Of a stretch of DNA of 64,000 nucleotides, positions 55,472 to 63,437 are shown in pieces. Both the position numbers and the translations under genes were made by a program. Under the pieces are notes generated by a model. That model was given only the letters and a program-made list of their open reading frames with translations, made no database searches and was not told where the DNA came from. Origin of the DNA: Methylococcaceae bacterium (lineage in GTDB: Bacteria > Pseudomonadota > Gammaproteobacteria > Methylococcales > Methylomonadaceae); contig JABFSH010000028.1 in the NCBI GenBank assembly GCA_013140705.1, positions 62,001 to 126,000 of the forward strand, given 5' to 3'. The stretch's first letter is position 1; each line of letters begins with the position of its first letter.

Positions 55472-55890
55472 TAACGTGATAATGGGGCAAGTTTAGAATG
55501 AGGGAAAACAAAATATCGGAACAATAAAAACAAGACACCAGAAACAACGACAATCGCTGCCGCTTGCACTAATTGGTGAGGGAATTTTAGCTTCTCCCAC
55601 AGTAGGTACAACATAAGGACATTCACACCATAGCCGATTAGATGGGTAATTATGTAACGCGCAAGAGCGTGAGTGTGTTTCCCTTGATATGAAAACGAGT
55701 ATTTTGAGTGACCAAAATAAGCTGTGGTAGCTCCTATGGGATAAAGAATGGATATGGCAATCTTAGGATCAAGCCAAAAATAAGTCACTAGCAAATAAAT
55801 ACCATAACCAAGTAGATTGTTAAGTACCCCCACGACACCATATCTGATGATTTGATACAACGTGGGGAACTTTGACCTCAATGTTTTCAT
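55471..55890 (-). CDS. GtrA-like membrane protein
   Basis: The 139-residue protein has four membrane helices (about 15-35, 42-62, 77-100 and 108-130) and the GtrA features QIIRYGVVGVLNNLLGYGIY and GHSKYSFSYQG. GtrA-family proteins are thought to flip polyprenyl-phosphate-linked sugars. A GtrB-like transferase lies about 7 kb upstream in the same locus (62502-63437). It is separated from the adenylating ligase by 2 bp and abuts the methyltransferase remnant. Confidence 0.9.
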   Translation of the reverse strand: MKTLRSKFPTLYQIIRYGVVGVLNNLLGYGIYLLVTYFWLDPKIAISILYPIGATTAYFGHSKYSFSYQGKHTHALARYIITHLIGYGVNVLMLYLLWEKLKFPHQLVQAAAIVVVSGVLFLLFRYFVFPHSKLAPLSR

Positions 55891-55892
55891 CT

Positions 55893-57443
55893 CTATTTTG
55901 CAATAAGAGTGTGGAGTTGCTGTCGGTCTATCTTGCCATTTGGATTCTTGGGCAATTCGGCTTTGACCACAATGCTGCTGGGAATCATATATTCTGGCAA
56001 AAAATTCGCCAGTTCGGTTAATAAGGAACTCTCATTCACATCAGCAGAACTTGCCACAAAACCGATAAGTTTTCCGTAAGCAGCGTTAGTTCTTTGATAA
56101 ATCACGGCGGCCTGATTAATTTTGGGAAGCTTTACCAATGCGTTCTCAATCTCTTCTAATTCGATGCGGTAGCCCATGTGCTTTATCTGATTGTCCTTAC
56201 GTCCGATGAAATGCAGCATCCCGTTAATTTCGCGCACTAAATCGCCTGTTCGGTACATACGCTTCATGAAACGTTGGGGTTCATATAGGGTAAAAAAGGA
56301 GTCGCTACTACGATCCAAATCATTGAAATAACCCGCTGCTACATTGGGACCGATGAGACAAAGTTCACCAGTATCTGCATCCTGCTCCCGATTATCAAGG
56401 ATACGGTAGTCAAAGTTAGGGTTCAAATGACCTAAGGGTGGCAGCCCATCCATTTCCTGAAAATCATCATCATGCAAACCATAGGCACTACAGATACAAG
56501 TGCATTCAGTAGGACCGTAAACGTTTATCAGCGTTGCTTGCCCAGCAAACAAATCGTACAGTTTCTTTAATTCAGTTTTTGCATAGCCCTCGCCCCCGAA
56601 AACAATACAACGCAGTGCCGGCAATACTTTGGGCGACATTGCTTTCATGACCATCAGGTAAATCAATAGTGAAGGCACAGAAAACCAAATACTGCACTGC
56701 ATTTTTCCAACATGGCTGACTAACTCGTATGGGCTGGTCATCAGTTCTCGATAAACAGGGCTTAACGAAGCTCCAGAGAATAAGCTTATGTAAAAATCGA
56801 AGACAGAATTATCAAAATACATAGGACTCAAGTTGGCAAAATTGTCCTGTTCGCTAATTTGGAAATGCTGCTGACCCCAAGCAATAAAATGCAGCACGTT
56901 TTGGTGCGTGACCGCCACGCCTTTAGGTATGCCAGTAGAACCAGAGGTGAACATCACATAGGCAATTGCAGCACCGTCTACCTGCCGCATGAGTTGCTGT
57001 TGTGTTTCGCGCTCGCCTTGTGAAACCACTGGCAGTGTATCGGGTACGAGAGCGATGGCTTTGCACTCCGTATGCTTGGCTAAATCCTGAATATTCTGCT
57101 CATATTGAGGATCATCGTAAAATAATAGTGTCGCGCCACTAACTTCTAAGATGCGTGAATTCCGCGCTGTCGGCGAAGCAATATCGATGTTTACATAGGC
57201 GATTCCCAGCCGCAAAGCTGCAAGCATGAGCGCGTAAGAGAGTGGGCGTTTGTTGTGACCAATAGCAATTACGTCACCGCGCTGGAGTCCATTAGCAAGT
57301 AAAAGCAGTGCTAAACTTTCAACACATTGCAACAGCTCAGCATAGCTGTATTGATGCCCGGCATAACGCAGAGCGGGGCGTTGGGCATGGACAGTTGATA
57401 CTTCAGTAAAGAACAAACCTAAATTATAAAAATATTTGCTCAT
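55893..57443 (-). CDS. AMP-dependent acyl/aminoacyl-carrier-protein ligase (adenylation domain)
   Basis: The 516-residue stand-alone adenylation enzyme has all core motifs: the ATP loop FTSGSTGIPKGVAVTH (A3) near residue 160, NVYGPTECTC (A5) near 305, MYRTGDLV (A7) near 390 and PKNPNGKIDR (A10) near 500. It resembles DltA/NRPS adenylation domains more than fatty-acyl-CoA synthetases. The nearby carrier protein at 58992-59231 is its likely partner. ATG 57443 (MSKYFYNLG) is chosen to avoid a 53-bp overlap. The substrate, amino acid or short acid, cannot be read with confidence. Confidence 0.87.
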   Translation of the reverse strand: MSKYFYNLGLFFTEVSTVHAQRPALRYAGHQYSYAELLQCVESLALLLLANGLQRGDVIAIGHNKRPLSYALMLAALRLGIAYVNIDIASPTARNSRILEVSGATLLFYDDPQYEQNIQDLAKHTECKAIALVPDTLPVVSQGERETQQQLMRQVDGAAIAYVMFTSGSTGIPKGVAVTHQNVLHFIAWGQQHFQISEQDNFANLSPMYFDNSVFDFYISLFSGASLSPVYRELMTSPYELVSHVGKMQCSIWFSVPSLLIYLMVMKAMSPKVLPALRCIVFGGEGYAKTELKKLYDLFAGQATLINVYGPTECTCICSAYGLHDDDFQEMDGLPPLGHLNPNFDYRILDNREQDADTGELCLIGPNVAAGYFNDLDRSSDSFFTLYEPQRFMKRMYRTGDLVREINGMLHFIGRKDNQIKHMGYRIELEEIENALVKLPKINQAAVIYQRTNAAYGKLIGFVASSADVNESSLLTELANFLPEYMIPSSIVVKAELPKNPNGKIDRQQLHTLIAK

Positions 57444-57474
57444 ACCTTGGGGTGTGAACTGTGTTTGTTTCCCA

Positions 57475-58260
57475 TTATTTATTAATGGTGAAAAATGGAT
57501 AGGGTGCTTTGGGGGCAGTAAAACCAACTGATTTGCATAGCATCATAGAACCAAGATTGTTTGTAAAACAATCCCAAAGAGGATGCAATGACAAGCCAAA
57601 ACACTGATTAACAAAGTTGACTACAGCAAGCTTGGCTAGTCCTAAATTTCTATACTCTGGCAAGGTCAGCACATCTATTTCTACATAATGATTAGCTTCA
57701 GCCGCTGCATAACACAGTGACGCAGGTTCTCCCTCGTAGAAAACGACAACCGCATTCGATTTTAAAATAAAATCGGCTGGTGTTCGCCAAAATCGACTAA
57801 CAACGCCGAATTTATCATCAATTAATGAAATATTACTGGCATCAACTTTAGTCAGCGTTTTATCTTTTTCTAACTCAGGGTCAATCTCTTGAATATAAGG
57901 ACGCTCTTCCGTGTTGATTGTGAAACGCTGTCTGTACGAACACAACGATTCATATTCAGGTAAGGCAAGAAAGCTAGGAAGATGAGGGGTATATAGCCGA
58001 ATCTTGCAAGGATTGAAACATTTGTCCGCCAGCAAGTAACGCGCAAGCTCTTGTTCAAAATCCGCAGTGACTTTCCCGAAGACTTGCGCGAAGCCAAAGG
58101 TATGTTCAACGTAGGCTTGTGACGGGGAATTGGGATTGTCAACATAGACCACCCCGTCTTGCTCATCAAGCAGAACAGCCGCAATCAACGGGAAAAAGCT
58201 TTCTCCCGACTGGTACAAGCTATATATTGGCTGGTAGCGGCACTTTTCTAATCTAATCAT
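57475..58260 (-). CDS. GNAT family acetyltransferase-like protein
   Basis: The 261-residue protein has a variable N-half and a C-terminal GNAT fold. AVVVFYEGEPASLCYAAAEA near residue 170, HYVEIDVLTLPEYRNLGLAK near 190 (acetyl-CoA-binding R/QxxGxA-like loop: YRNLGLAK) and HPLWDCFTNNLGSMMLCKSV near 225 match the GNAT_acetyltr_2 type. It lies between the ligase and the SDR of the carrier-protein module, 31 bp before the ligase. It could move the carrier-bound group or an acetyl group to an amine. This is inferred from context. Confidence 0.8.
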   Translation of the reverse strand: MIRLEKCRYQPIYSLYQSGESFFPLIAAVLLDEQDGVVYVDNPNSPSQAYVEHTFGFAQVFGKVTADFEQELARYLLADKCFNPCKIRLYTPHLPSFLALPEYESLCSYRQRFTINTEERPYIQEIDPELEKDKTLTKVDASNISLIDDKFGVVSRFWRTPADFILKSNAVVVFYEGEPASLCYAAAEANHYVEIDVLTLPEYRNLGLAKLAVVNFVNQCFGLSLHPLWDCFTNNLGSMMLCKSVGFTAPKAPYPFFTINK

Positions 58261-58261
58261 G

Positions 58262-59002
58262 TTATATCGTCAATCCACCGTCAACTTTCAGCACGACACC
58301 ATTCATAAAGTCATTTTCTATCAATGATACAACCGCTTTTGCTACCTCGGTAGCCTTACCTAAACGACGAAGCGGGGTATTGGATTGAATGTGTTTAATG
58401 ATAGATTCACTCAAAGCATTATGCGTTGACACGCTGTCTATGAAGCCAGGTGCTACGGCATTGCAACGTATCCCTAATCTTCCTAATTCTTTAGACCAAG
58501 TCACCGTCATGGCATTCACGCCTGCTTTAGCGGCTGAATAGGCACTCTGTCCTTCATTGCCGCAAGCACTAATAGAGCTGATATTGATAATAACGCCTTT
58601 GGTTCGCCGCATGACCATTTGTTCAACAACGGCTGAAGTCATGATAAAAACAGAATCCAGATTTGCGGTGATAGATTGACGGAATCGATGGTAATCGTGC
58701 ATCATTCCAACTGGATTCATGATGTTGACCATCGCTTCGCTATAGATTACGCCCGCGTTATTCACTAAAACATCGATACATCCATGCCGCTCAATGAGCT
58801 CCTTGATAACAGTTTTTGCATCGTCCAGTCGGGTAACATCAAGGACACAGCCTTCCATATTTTCTTGCAAAGCAGCTAGAGCCTCAGTATCGAGATCAGC
58901 TACGATGACTTTTGCACCCCGTTCTTGCAAATAGTGCGCAATAGTCAGACCTAATCCCTTGGCACCACCTGTTACTAGCGCAACCGAACCTTCAAGCTCC
59001 AA
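58262..59002 (-). CDS. Short-chain dehydrogenase, FabG-like
   Basis: The 246-residue SDR has GSVALVTGGAKGLGLTIAHY near residue 5, VLVNNAGVIYSEA near 80, SSISACGNEGQSAYSAAKAG near 138 with the Ser-Tyr-Lys catalytic set, and a regular C-terminus (NGVVLKVDGGLTI). It looks like 3-oxoacyl-ACP reductases. Its start overlaps the carrier-protein gene by 11 bp, so reduction of a carrier-bound keto group is plausible. A sugar dehydrogenase role is the alternative. Confidence 0.9.
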   Translation of the reverse strand: MELEGSVALVTGGAKGLGLTIAHYLQERGAKVIVADLDTEALAALQENMEGCVLDVTRLDDAKTVIKELIERHGCIDVLVNNAGVIYSEAMVNIMNPVGMMHDYHRFRQSITANLDSVFIMTSAVVEQMVMRRTKGVIINISSISACGNEGQSAYSAAKAGVNAMTVTWSKELGRLGIRCNAVAPGFIDSVSTHNALSESIIKHIQSNTPLRRLGKATEVAKAVVSLIENDFMNGVVLKVDGGLTI

Positions 59003-59231
59003 GGTCTACTCCTTTACCAGCAAGCACCTCGATAATTTCTCCGATAGAGTTCATTCTGATAATGTCAGGTATTTCCAGTGTAATATCAAATTCCCGTTCT
59101 ATAGACACGACCAAATCCATTTGCTTCAAAGAATCCCAACTTCCTACATCATTTTTAGTCAATTCTGGGACAATCTGATCCGTCCGCAGTCCGAATACCT
59201 CGGTCAGAACCGAAACTAAACGCTTATCCAT
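58992..59231 (-). CDS. Acyl carrier protein
   Basis: This 79-residue acidic four-helix protein has the phosphopantetheine site Ser in VGSWDSLKQMDLVVSIEREF near residue 33, where DSL is the carrier motif. It differs from FabF-cluster AcpP and belongs to the dedicated carriers found in polysaccharide or natural-product loci. The ATG at 59231 has a GGAG ribosome site 6 bp upstream; a TTG frame start at 59243 is unlikely. It is 1 bp from the NeuD-type gene and overlaps the SDR gene. Confidence 0.92.
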   Translation of the reverse strand: MDKRLVSVLTEVFGLRTDQIVPELTKNDVGSWDSLKQMDLVVSIEREFDITLEIPDIIRMNSIGEIIEVLAGKGVDLGA

Positions 59232-59232
59232 A

Positions 59233-59904
59233 TTAAACTCCAAAATATTTCACATAATCCTGTGACGAATAGCGAAGCTCTTCGCCCGATCTAGCTAAGT
59301 GAACACTAGATGCTTTTGTATTCTTAGTAATTAAAGCTCCCGCCCCAATAATACTGTATTCAGCAACAACTACTTTATTCACGATGGTGGCATTAACGCC
59401 TATAAAAGCATTGCGCCCTATCTCGGCTTGACCTGAAATAACAGCACCAGAAGCAATCCAGCAATTTTCGGCAACAGAAGAATGGTGAGCCAAGGTTGTG
59501 TTTGCCCAGACCATGCTGTTAGCACCTAAGTGAACATGCGGTTCTATCACGGCGGAAGGGAGGATGACACAGCCTTCTCCTAAAGGGTACTGAGTATAGA
59601 CCTTAGCGTCGGGATGAATGTAGGTCTCAATGTGATAACCCATTTCTTTGAGACGGTGGAACATGGATTCACGGCTACGATTGATGTCGTTGTAACCCAT
59701 AGCCATAATTATGGCCCACTCCTGAGGATCGCAAGTGTTTTTGAGTTGTGATAAGGCGATAGAGTCTAAACCCTGTATGCCGCCCTGCAAAACAAATTCA
59801 TCGTCCACAGTCAAGCCAAGTACTTGGTATCGGTCATCCTGTGCTAAATAGCACAGCAGAATATCGGCAGTAATCGCGTTGCCAGCCAGAATAATTTTCT
59901 TCAT
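59233..59904 (-). CDS. NeuD-type sugar O/N-acyltransferase
   Basis: The 223-residue protein has an N-terminal PglD/NeuD-like Rossmann part (KKIILAGNAITADILLCYLA) and a left-handed beta-helix C-half with hexapeptides: GEGCVILPSAVIEPHVHLGA, the catalytic His in TTLAHHSSVAENCWIASGAV, and IGRNAFIGVNATIVNKVVVA. NeuD and PglD acylate amino or hydroxyl groups of activated sugars. Its neighbour is the carrier protein, so it might use carrier-bound acyl groups instead of acetyl-CoA. Its start overlaps the propeller gene stop by ATGA. Confidence 0.9.
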   Translation of the reverse strand: MKKIILAGNAITADILLCYLAQDDRYQVLGLTVDDEFVLQGGIQGLDSIALSQLKNTCDPQEWAIIMAMGYNDINRSRESMFHRLKEMGYHIETYIHPDAKVYTQYPLGEGCVILPSAVIEPHVHLGANSMVWANTTLAHHSSVAENCWIASGAVISGQAEIGRNAFIGVNATIVNKVVVAEYSIIGAGALITKNTKASSVHLARSGEELRYSSQDYVKYFGV

Positions 59905-60851
59905 TCCTCTTCCTCCAGTACAGCCAGTCCAAAACCTGTCTTTCCATAGCCATTGCCGTTATAAAGCATGTACAGTTTGCCTCGGTGTTCAAAAATATAA
60001 GGGTAACAAATCATCTCGCTATCCCAACCTTCTGGTGAAACATCAATACCAGATAAAGCATCATCCCGATCCCATTGCAAACCGTCACTTGATGAGGCAA
60101 AACCGATTCGATAAGTTGCAATCTCTTTTGTAGCTCGATGCGCAAACCACATAAAATAAATGCCATCGTGAAAAAAAACACTAGGACGACCAAACGCATA
60201 TTCATACTCGTCTGCAAATGGGATACAGAGTCCAGGGTCACAAACCCAATCAATGCCATTGCTGGATTGCGCATGATGAATGCCATAATGGTGATGCCAG
60301 CCTTGTTCTGTCTTCTCCCATTTAATCCCAGAGTTGTACCATGTGTGCCAAACGTCCCCTGTTATATGAAATGCGGTTGCAGCGGCAAATAGTGGATTAT
60401 TTTTATCGCGCCCCAAAACAGGCCCTGAAAACTCCTTTTCTAAGGAAAGGTTATCAGTATCTAAAATGGCTCTTCCTGTATCACATATCCATAGCCCATC
60501 AGGAAGATTTTGCCAGCCAACATAATAGAGAAAACATTGATCGTTATGTTTGACAAAACAGACACTGATAACACCATCACAATCGAAATTGCCTTTATCA
60601 CCTGGGACTAAAGCCATTTTCGGCGTTCCTTTCAGCAACATCTGTCCATCAGAGACTGTCGCATAATACAAAAATATATGCGAACGTTGCTGTTCGTCAC
60701 GACAGGTGAATGCCAAAATAAAAACATCATCTTTCACATGAATGGCACAAGGATGGGAACCATGTGTGAATCCAGCAATATTGGGCTTAAAAAGCAAGCC
60801 CAGCTTTTTCCAAGGGAAAGGTTTCTTTGTTTGCAAGCGTTCTTTCATCAT
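59901..60851 (-). CDS. Five-bladed beta-propeller, glycosidase-like protein
   Basis: The 316-residue protein shows propeller repeats typical of the GH43/GH68/GH130 fold: PCAIHVKDDVFILAFTCRDE, CFLYYVGWQNLPDGLW, HTWYNSGIKWEK, GRPSVFFHDGIYFMWFAHRA, and SEMICYPYIFEHRGKLYMLY with NGNG. There is no signal peptide, so it should be cytosolic. The acidic catalytic set cannot be confirmed by eye. Related sequences are found in polysaccharide loci without known role. It is coupled to the NeuD-type gene. Confidence 0.75.
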   Translation of the reverse strand: MMKERLQTKKPFPWKKLGLLFKPNIAGFTHGSHPCAIHVKDDVFILAFTCRDEQQRSHIFLYYATVSDGQMLLKGTPKMALVPGDKGNFDCDGVISVCFVKHNDQCFLYYVGWQNLPDGLWICDTGRAILDTDNLSLEKEFSGPVLGRDKNNPLFAAATAFHITGDVWHTWYNSGIKWEKTEQGWHHHYGIHHAQSSNGIDWVCDPGLCIPFADEYEYAFGRPSVFFHDGIYFMWFAHRATKEIATYRIGFASSSDGLQWDRDDALSGIDVSPEGWDSEMICYPYIFEHRGKLYMLYNGNGYGKTGFGLAVLEEEE

Positions 60852-60858
60852 ATTTTCT

Positions 60859-61830
60859 TTAACTAATGCCTTTTTTTAACAAAGATTCCAGATACGCAAC
60901 TCGGCTAATACCCTGCTTCTCTGCCTCAGTGTATAACTTGTCTCTTAAGGTAGGGTCTATTCCTTCCATCTGTCCAAAATAGCGAGTACGAATACTGCCG
61001 CCACGTTTGCCAACGTGAGGAATGTCTATATTGATGCGAGGCGCACTGTTAGAGACTGTGAATTCAATCACATAGAAATAATAATCAAGCTCCCACGACA
61101 ATTTAACAGACTTTGCAGACTCTGGAAGCAAGGAAAGAGGGGCATCATAAGCGCATAACGGATTATTTTTAATGAGCATTTGCCCGTATTCTGTCTGTTT
61201 TAGCCACGGAGCAACGCCTTCATCACCTACAACTATTTTCCCACCAAACTTTACGACCCTATTCATTTCCGCGATTCCTTTTTGAATATCTGGAAATAGA
61301 TTCAGACCGCCAAAATGGTAAGCTGCATCAAAAATATTATCTAAGAATGGTAAGTTAGTGGCATCACTAACAGAAAAGAAAAATTCTACTCCAGAATCAT
61401 GTAGCTCAGCATAGGATCGTTCAGCCCCTACTAACAGCATTTGTTTAGATATATCTTGGGCGAATATAACACCCTCTCCTGCCATACTCTCTACAAGATA
61501 GGATAAGTCATTGCCTGCACCCGCACCCGTAACCAGTATTTTCATACCTTTGCGTAAATCTAACTTTGCTATTAACGTCTTTCTAAGACTGGGTTCGTCA
61601 GTTTCAAACGTGTCAAAAAGCCAACGAAGTGAATTGTCGTGAATTTCTGCCGCATTTTCGCTGGTATATTCATTGACATTCTCGGACTCACTGGCGAAAA
61701 CAGGCACTTTTGTTCCTTGAGCATACGGAAATAAATGACCATTAGGACAGTGCAATCCAGTAGCATCCTCTAAAAGAGTGGCGTTATTACATCCAATTTC
61801 GGGGCAACAATAAAACATATTTTTACTCAT
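60859..61830 (-). CDS. Class I SAM-dependent methyltransferase with N-terminal zinc ribbon
   Basis: The 323-residue protein starts with a small Cys-rich segment (YCCPEIGCN, then LHCPNGHLFPY). It has a methyltransferase domain with motif I MKILVTGAGAGNDLSYLVES near residue 95, FLDNIFDAAYHFGGLNLFPD near 160, and NRVVKFGGKIVVGDEGVAPW near 190. A C-terminal ribbon-helix-helix-like tail (RDKLYTEAEKQGISRVAYLE) is unusual. It overlaps the preceding methyltransferase gene by 8 bp. Substrate unknown. Confidence 0.84.
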   Translation of the reverse strand: MSKNMFYCCPEIGCNNATLLEDATGLHCPNGHLFPYAQGTKVPVFASESENVNEYTSENAAEIHDNSLRWLFDTFETDEPSLRKTLIAKLDLRKGMKILVTGAGAGNDLSYLVESMAGEGVIFAQDISKQMLLVGAERSYAELHDSGVEFFFSVSDATNLPFLDNIFDAAYHFGGLNLFPDIQKGIAEMNRVVKFGGKIVVGDEGVAPWLKQTEYGQMLIKNNPLCAYDAPLSLLPESAKSVKLSWELDYYFYVIEFTVSNSAPRINIDIPHVGKRGGSIRTRYFGQMEGIDPTLRDKLYTEAEKQGISRVAYLESLLKKGIS

Positions 61831-62521
61831 TTTTTTGACAAACTACCCAAAACACGCGTTCTGAGAGTCCATAGTAATTATTATCAGCAGAACCCAGCGA
61901 AAAGTTTTTAAAGTGTTCTGAAAAGAACTTTTCGAGATCAGCCTCAGAAGAAAAGGCGTGGAGTCGGTAGCCATTACGATTGTTATAAGGATCATTCGCT
62001 ACGCGCATAGACCCATCAGAAAGTTCCTCAGCACCTTTGAATATATAAGATGATTTGTTTGCTACTGACGCAATTAAGAAGCCATCTTTTTTTAGGACTC
62101 TGGAATATTCTTGCAAATTATCATGCAAGGTTTGACCTTCATCGCAATAATAACAGCAATGGCAAGCCAAAATGTAATCAAAGGTTTCATCTTCAAACGG
62201 AATGCTACTGTTTCTCCCTAGACGCAAATCTGCTGTATGTCCAAGCTTTGATAACCGAGCATAAGTTTGATCTACAATTCCTTGAGTAATTTCGATTCCG
62301 CTTACAGTAAAGCCACAATCGCACAAGAAAGCCGTATTTCGACCATCCCCAAACCCAATGTCTAAAATTTTATCGCCAGCCATCGGTTTTTTAAAGTTGA
62401 GCTGAGGATAATTCGCTAGAAAAGTTCGTACCACGAACTCAGTTGGATATACTTTTGCGTCAGTTCTTTCTGCGTAATGGCGCGTGTAGCTTGAATTAAT
62501 ATTATCGTTTTTGTTTTCCAT
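61823..62521 (-). CDS. Class I SAM-dependent methyltransferase
   Basis: The 232-residue protein has motif I GDKILDIGFGDGRNTAFLCD near residue 50, VSGIEITQGIVDQTYARLSK near 72, IPFEDETFDYILACHCCYYC near 110 and YSRVLKKDGFLIASVANKSS near 140. It is a small-molecule-type methyltransferase. ATG 62521 is preferred; an in-frame start at 62536 is possible. It overlaps the GtrB-like gene by about 20 bp and the next methyltransferase by 8 bp, so three genes are coupled. Confidence 0.88.
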   Translation of the reverse strand: MENKNDNINSSYTRHYAERTDAKVYPTEFVVRTFLANYPQLNFKKPMAGDKILDIGFGDGRNTAFLCDCGFTVSGIEITQGIVDQTYARLSKLGHTADLRLGRNSSIPFEDETFDYILACHCCYYCDEGQTLHDNLQEYSRVLKKDGFLIASVANKSSYIFKGAEELSDGSMRVANDPYNNRNGYRLHAFSSEADLEKFFSEHFKNFSLGSADNNYYGLSERVFWVVCQKNE

Positions 62522-63437
62522 GTATATCCCTAACAATTACATAAGGTCGTTGCTTCGTCTCAGAAAATATTTTTGCTAAATAGATACCAATGATCCCAAT
62601 AAATGAAATAACCATACCTCCTAGCACCCAAATTGAAACCATAATTGATGTCCACCCATCAACTGGCTGTGACATAAAAAGACGATTAAAGGTTAGAATT
62701 GATGCGTATAACATTGCTGCACAAAAAACAACAATGCCACAAAGGAAAATCATCTTAAGCGGAAATTCACTAAATGAAGTAATGGCATTGACTAAATACC
62801 CTAGTTTCTTGGATAAACTATAAGTTGTATTGCTGGTCGTATGTTTTTTCACAGTTTGCGAACACTGCTTAAAACCAGTAATAACCCATAAGCATGATAT
62901 AACCATCTCCCGTTCTTTATGGCTTAAAAGCGCGTTGACATAGCGTCGAGTCATAAGCCTTGCGGTAACAATATTCTTGGGATGATCAATATGCGATAAC
63001 CAATTGAAAATTGAGTAATAAATAGCTCCACTCCATTTTTCAAACCAATCGCCTTTGCGTTCGGCCTGAACCCCATACACCACATCTGATTTTTCGGCAG
63101 TCATTTGTTCTGAAAAACTGATTAACCACTCTGGTTCTTCTTCTAAATCGCAATCTATTAGAAAAATTTTTTCTCCACTGGCGTGTTCTAACCCAGCCAT
63201 CATTGCCTTATGGTGACCAAAGTTACGCGAAAGATCGACTACAACAACATGACTATCGCTCTCGGTGAGTTGCACTGCAATATTGAGGCTGTTGTCTGGT
63301 GAACCATCGTTCACCAAAATAATTTCGTAATCTTCTCCCACAAGTTGTTTGGCAACTGCACTCGCTCGTTGATAAAACTCAGTGAGATACTGCGCAGATT
63401 GGTAGAGTGTCGCAACAATAGAAAGTTTTATGGGCAT
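62502..63437 (-). CDS. Polyprenyl-phosphate glycosyltransferase (GtrB/ArnC-like GT2)
   Basis: The 311-residue protein has a GT-A domain with KLSIVATLYQSAQYLTEFY, IILVNDGSPDNSLNIAVQL near residue 40, IFLIDCDLEEEPEWL near 90 (the DxD-like motif) and MTRRYVNALL near 165. Two C-terminal helices follow (about 228-252 and 265-290, IWVLGGMVISFIGIIGIYLA). This is the layout of GtrB, ArnC and DPM1-type enzymes that charge polyprenyl phosphate with a sugar. With the GtrA-like protein at 55471-55890 it makes a charge-and-flip pair. Confidence 0.92.
   Translation of the reverse strand: MPIKLSIVATLYQSAQYLTEFYQRASAVAKQLVGEDYEIILVNDGSPDNSLNIAVQLTESDSHVVVVDLSRNFGHHKAMMAGLEHASGEKIFLIDCDLEEEPEWLISFSEQMTAEKSDVVYGVQAERKGDWFEKWSGAIYYSIFNWLSHIDHPKNIVTARLMTRRYVNALLSHKEREMVISCLWVITGFKQCSQTVKKHTTSNTTYSLSKKLGYLVNAITSFSEFPLKMIFLCGIVVFCAAMLYASILTFNRLFMSQPVDGWTSIMVSIWVLGGMVISFIGIIGIYLAKIFSETKQRPYVIVRDIHGKQKR

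Noticed and set aside
55471-63437. A prophage seroconversion island because of GtrA and GtrB-like genes
   Set aside because: No integrase, attachment site or other phage gene is seen; both genes are embedded in an ordinary polysaccharide operon.
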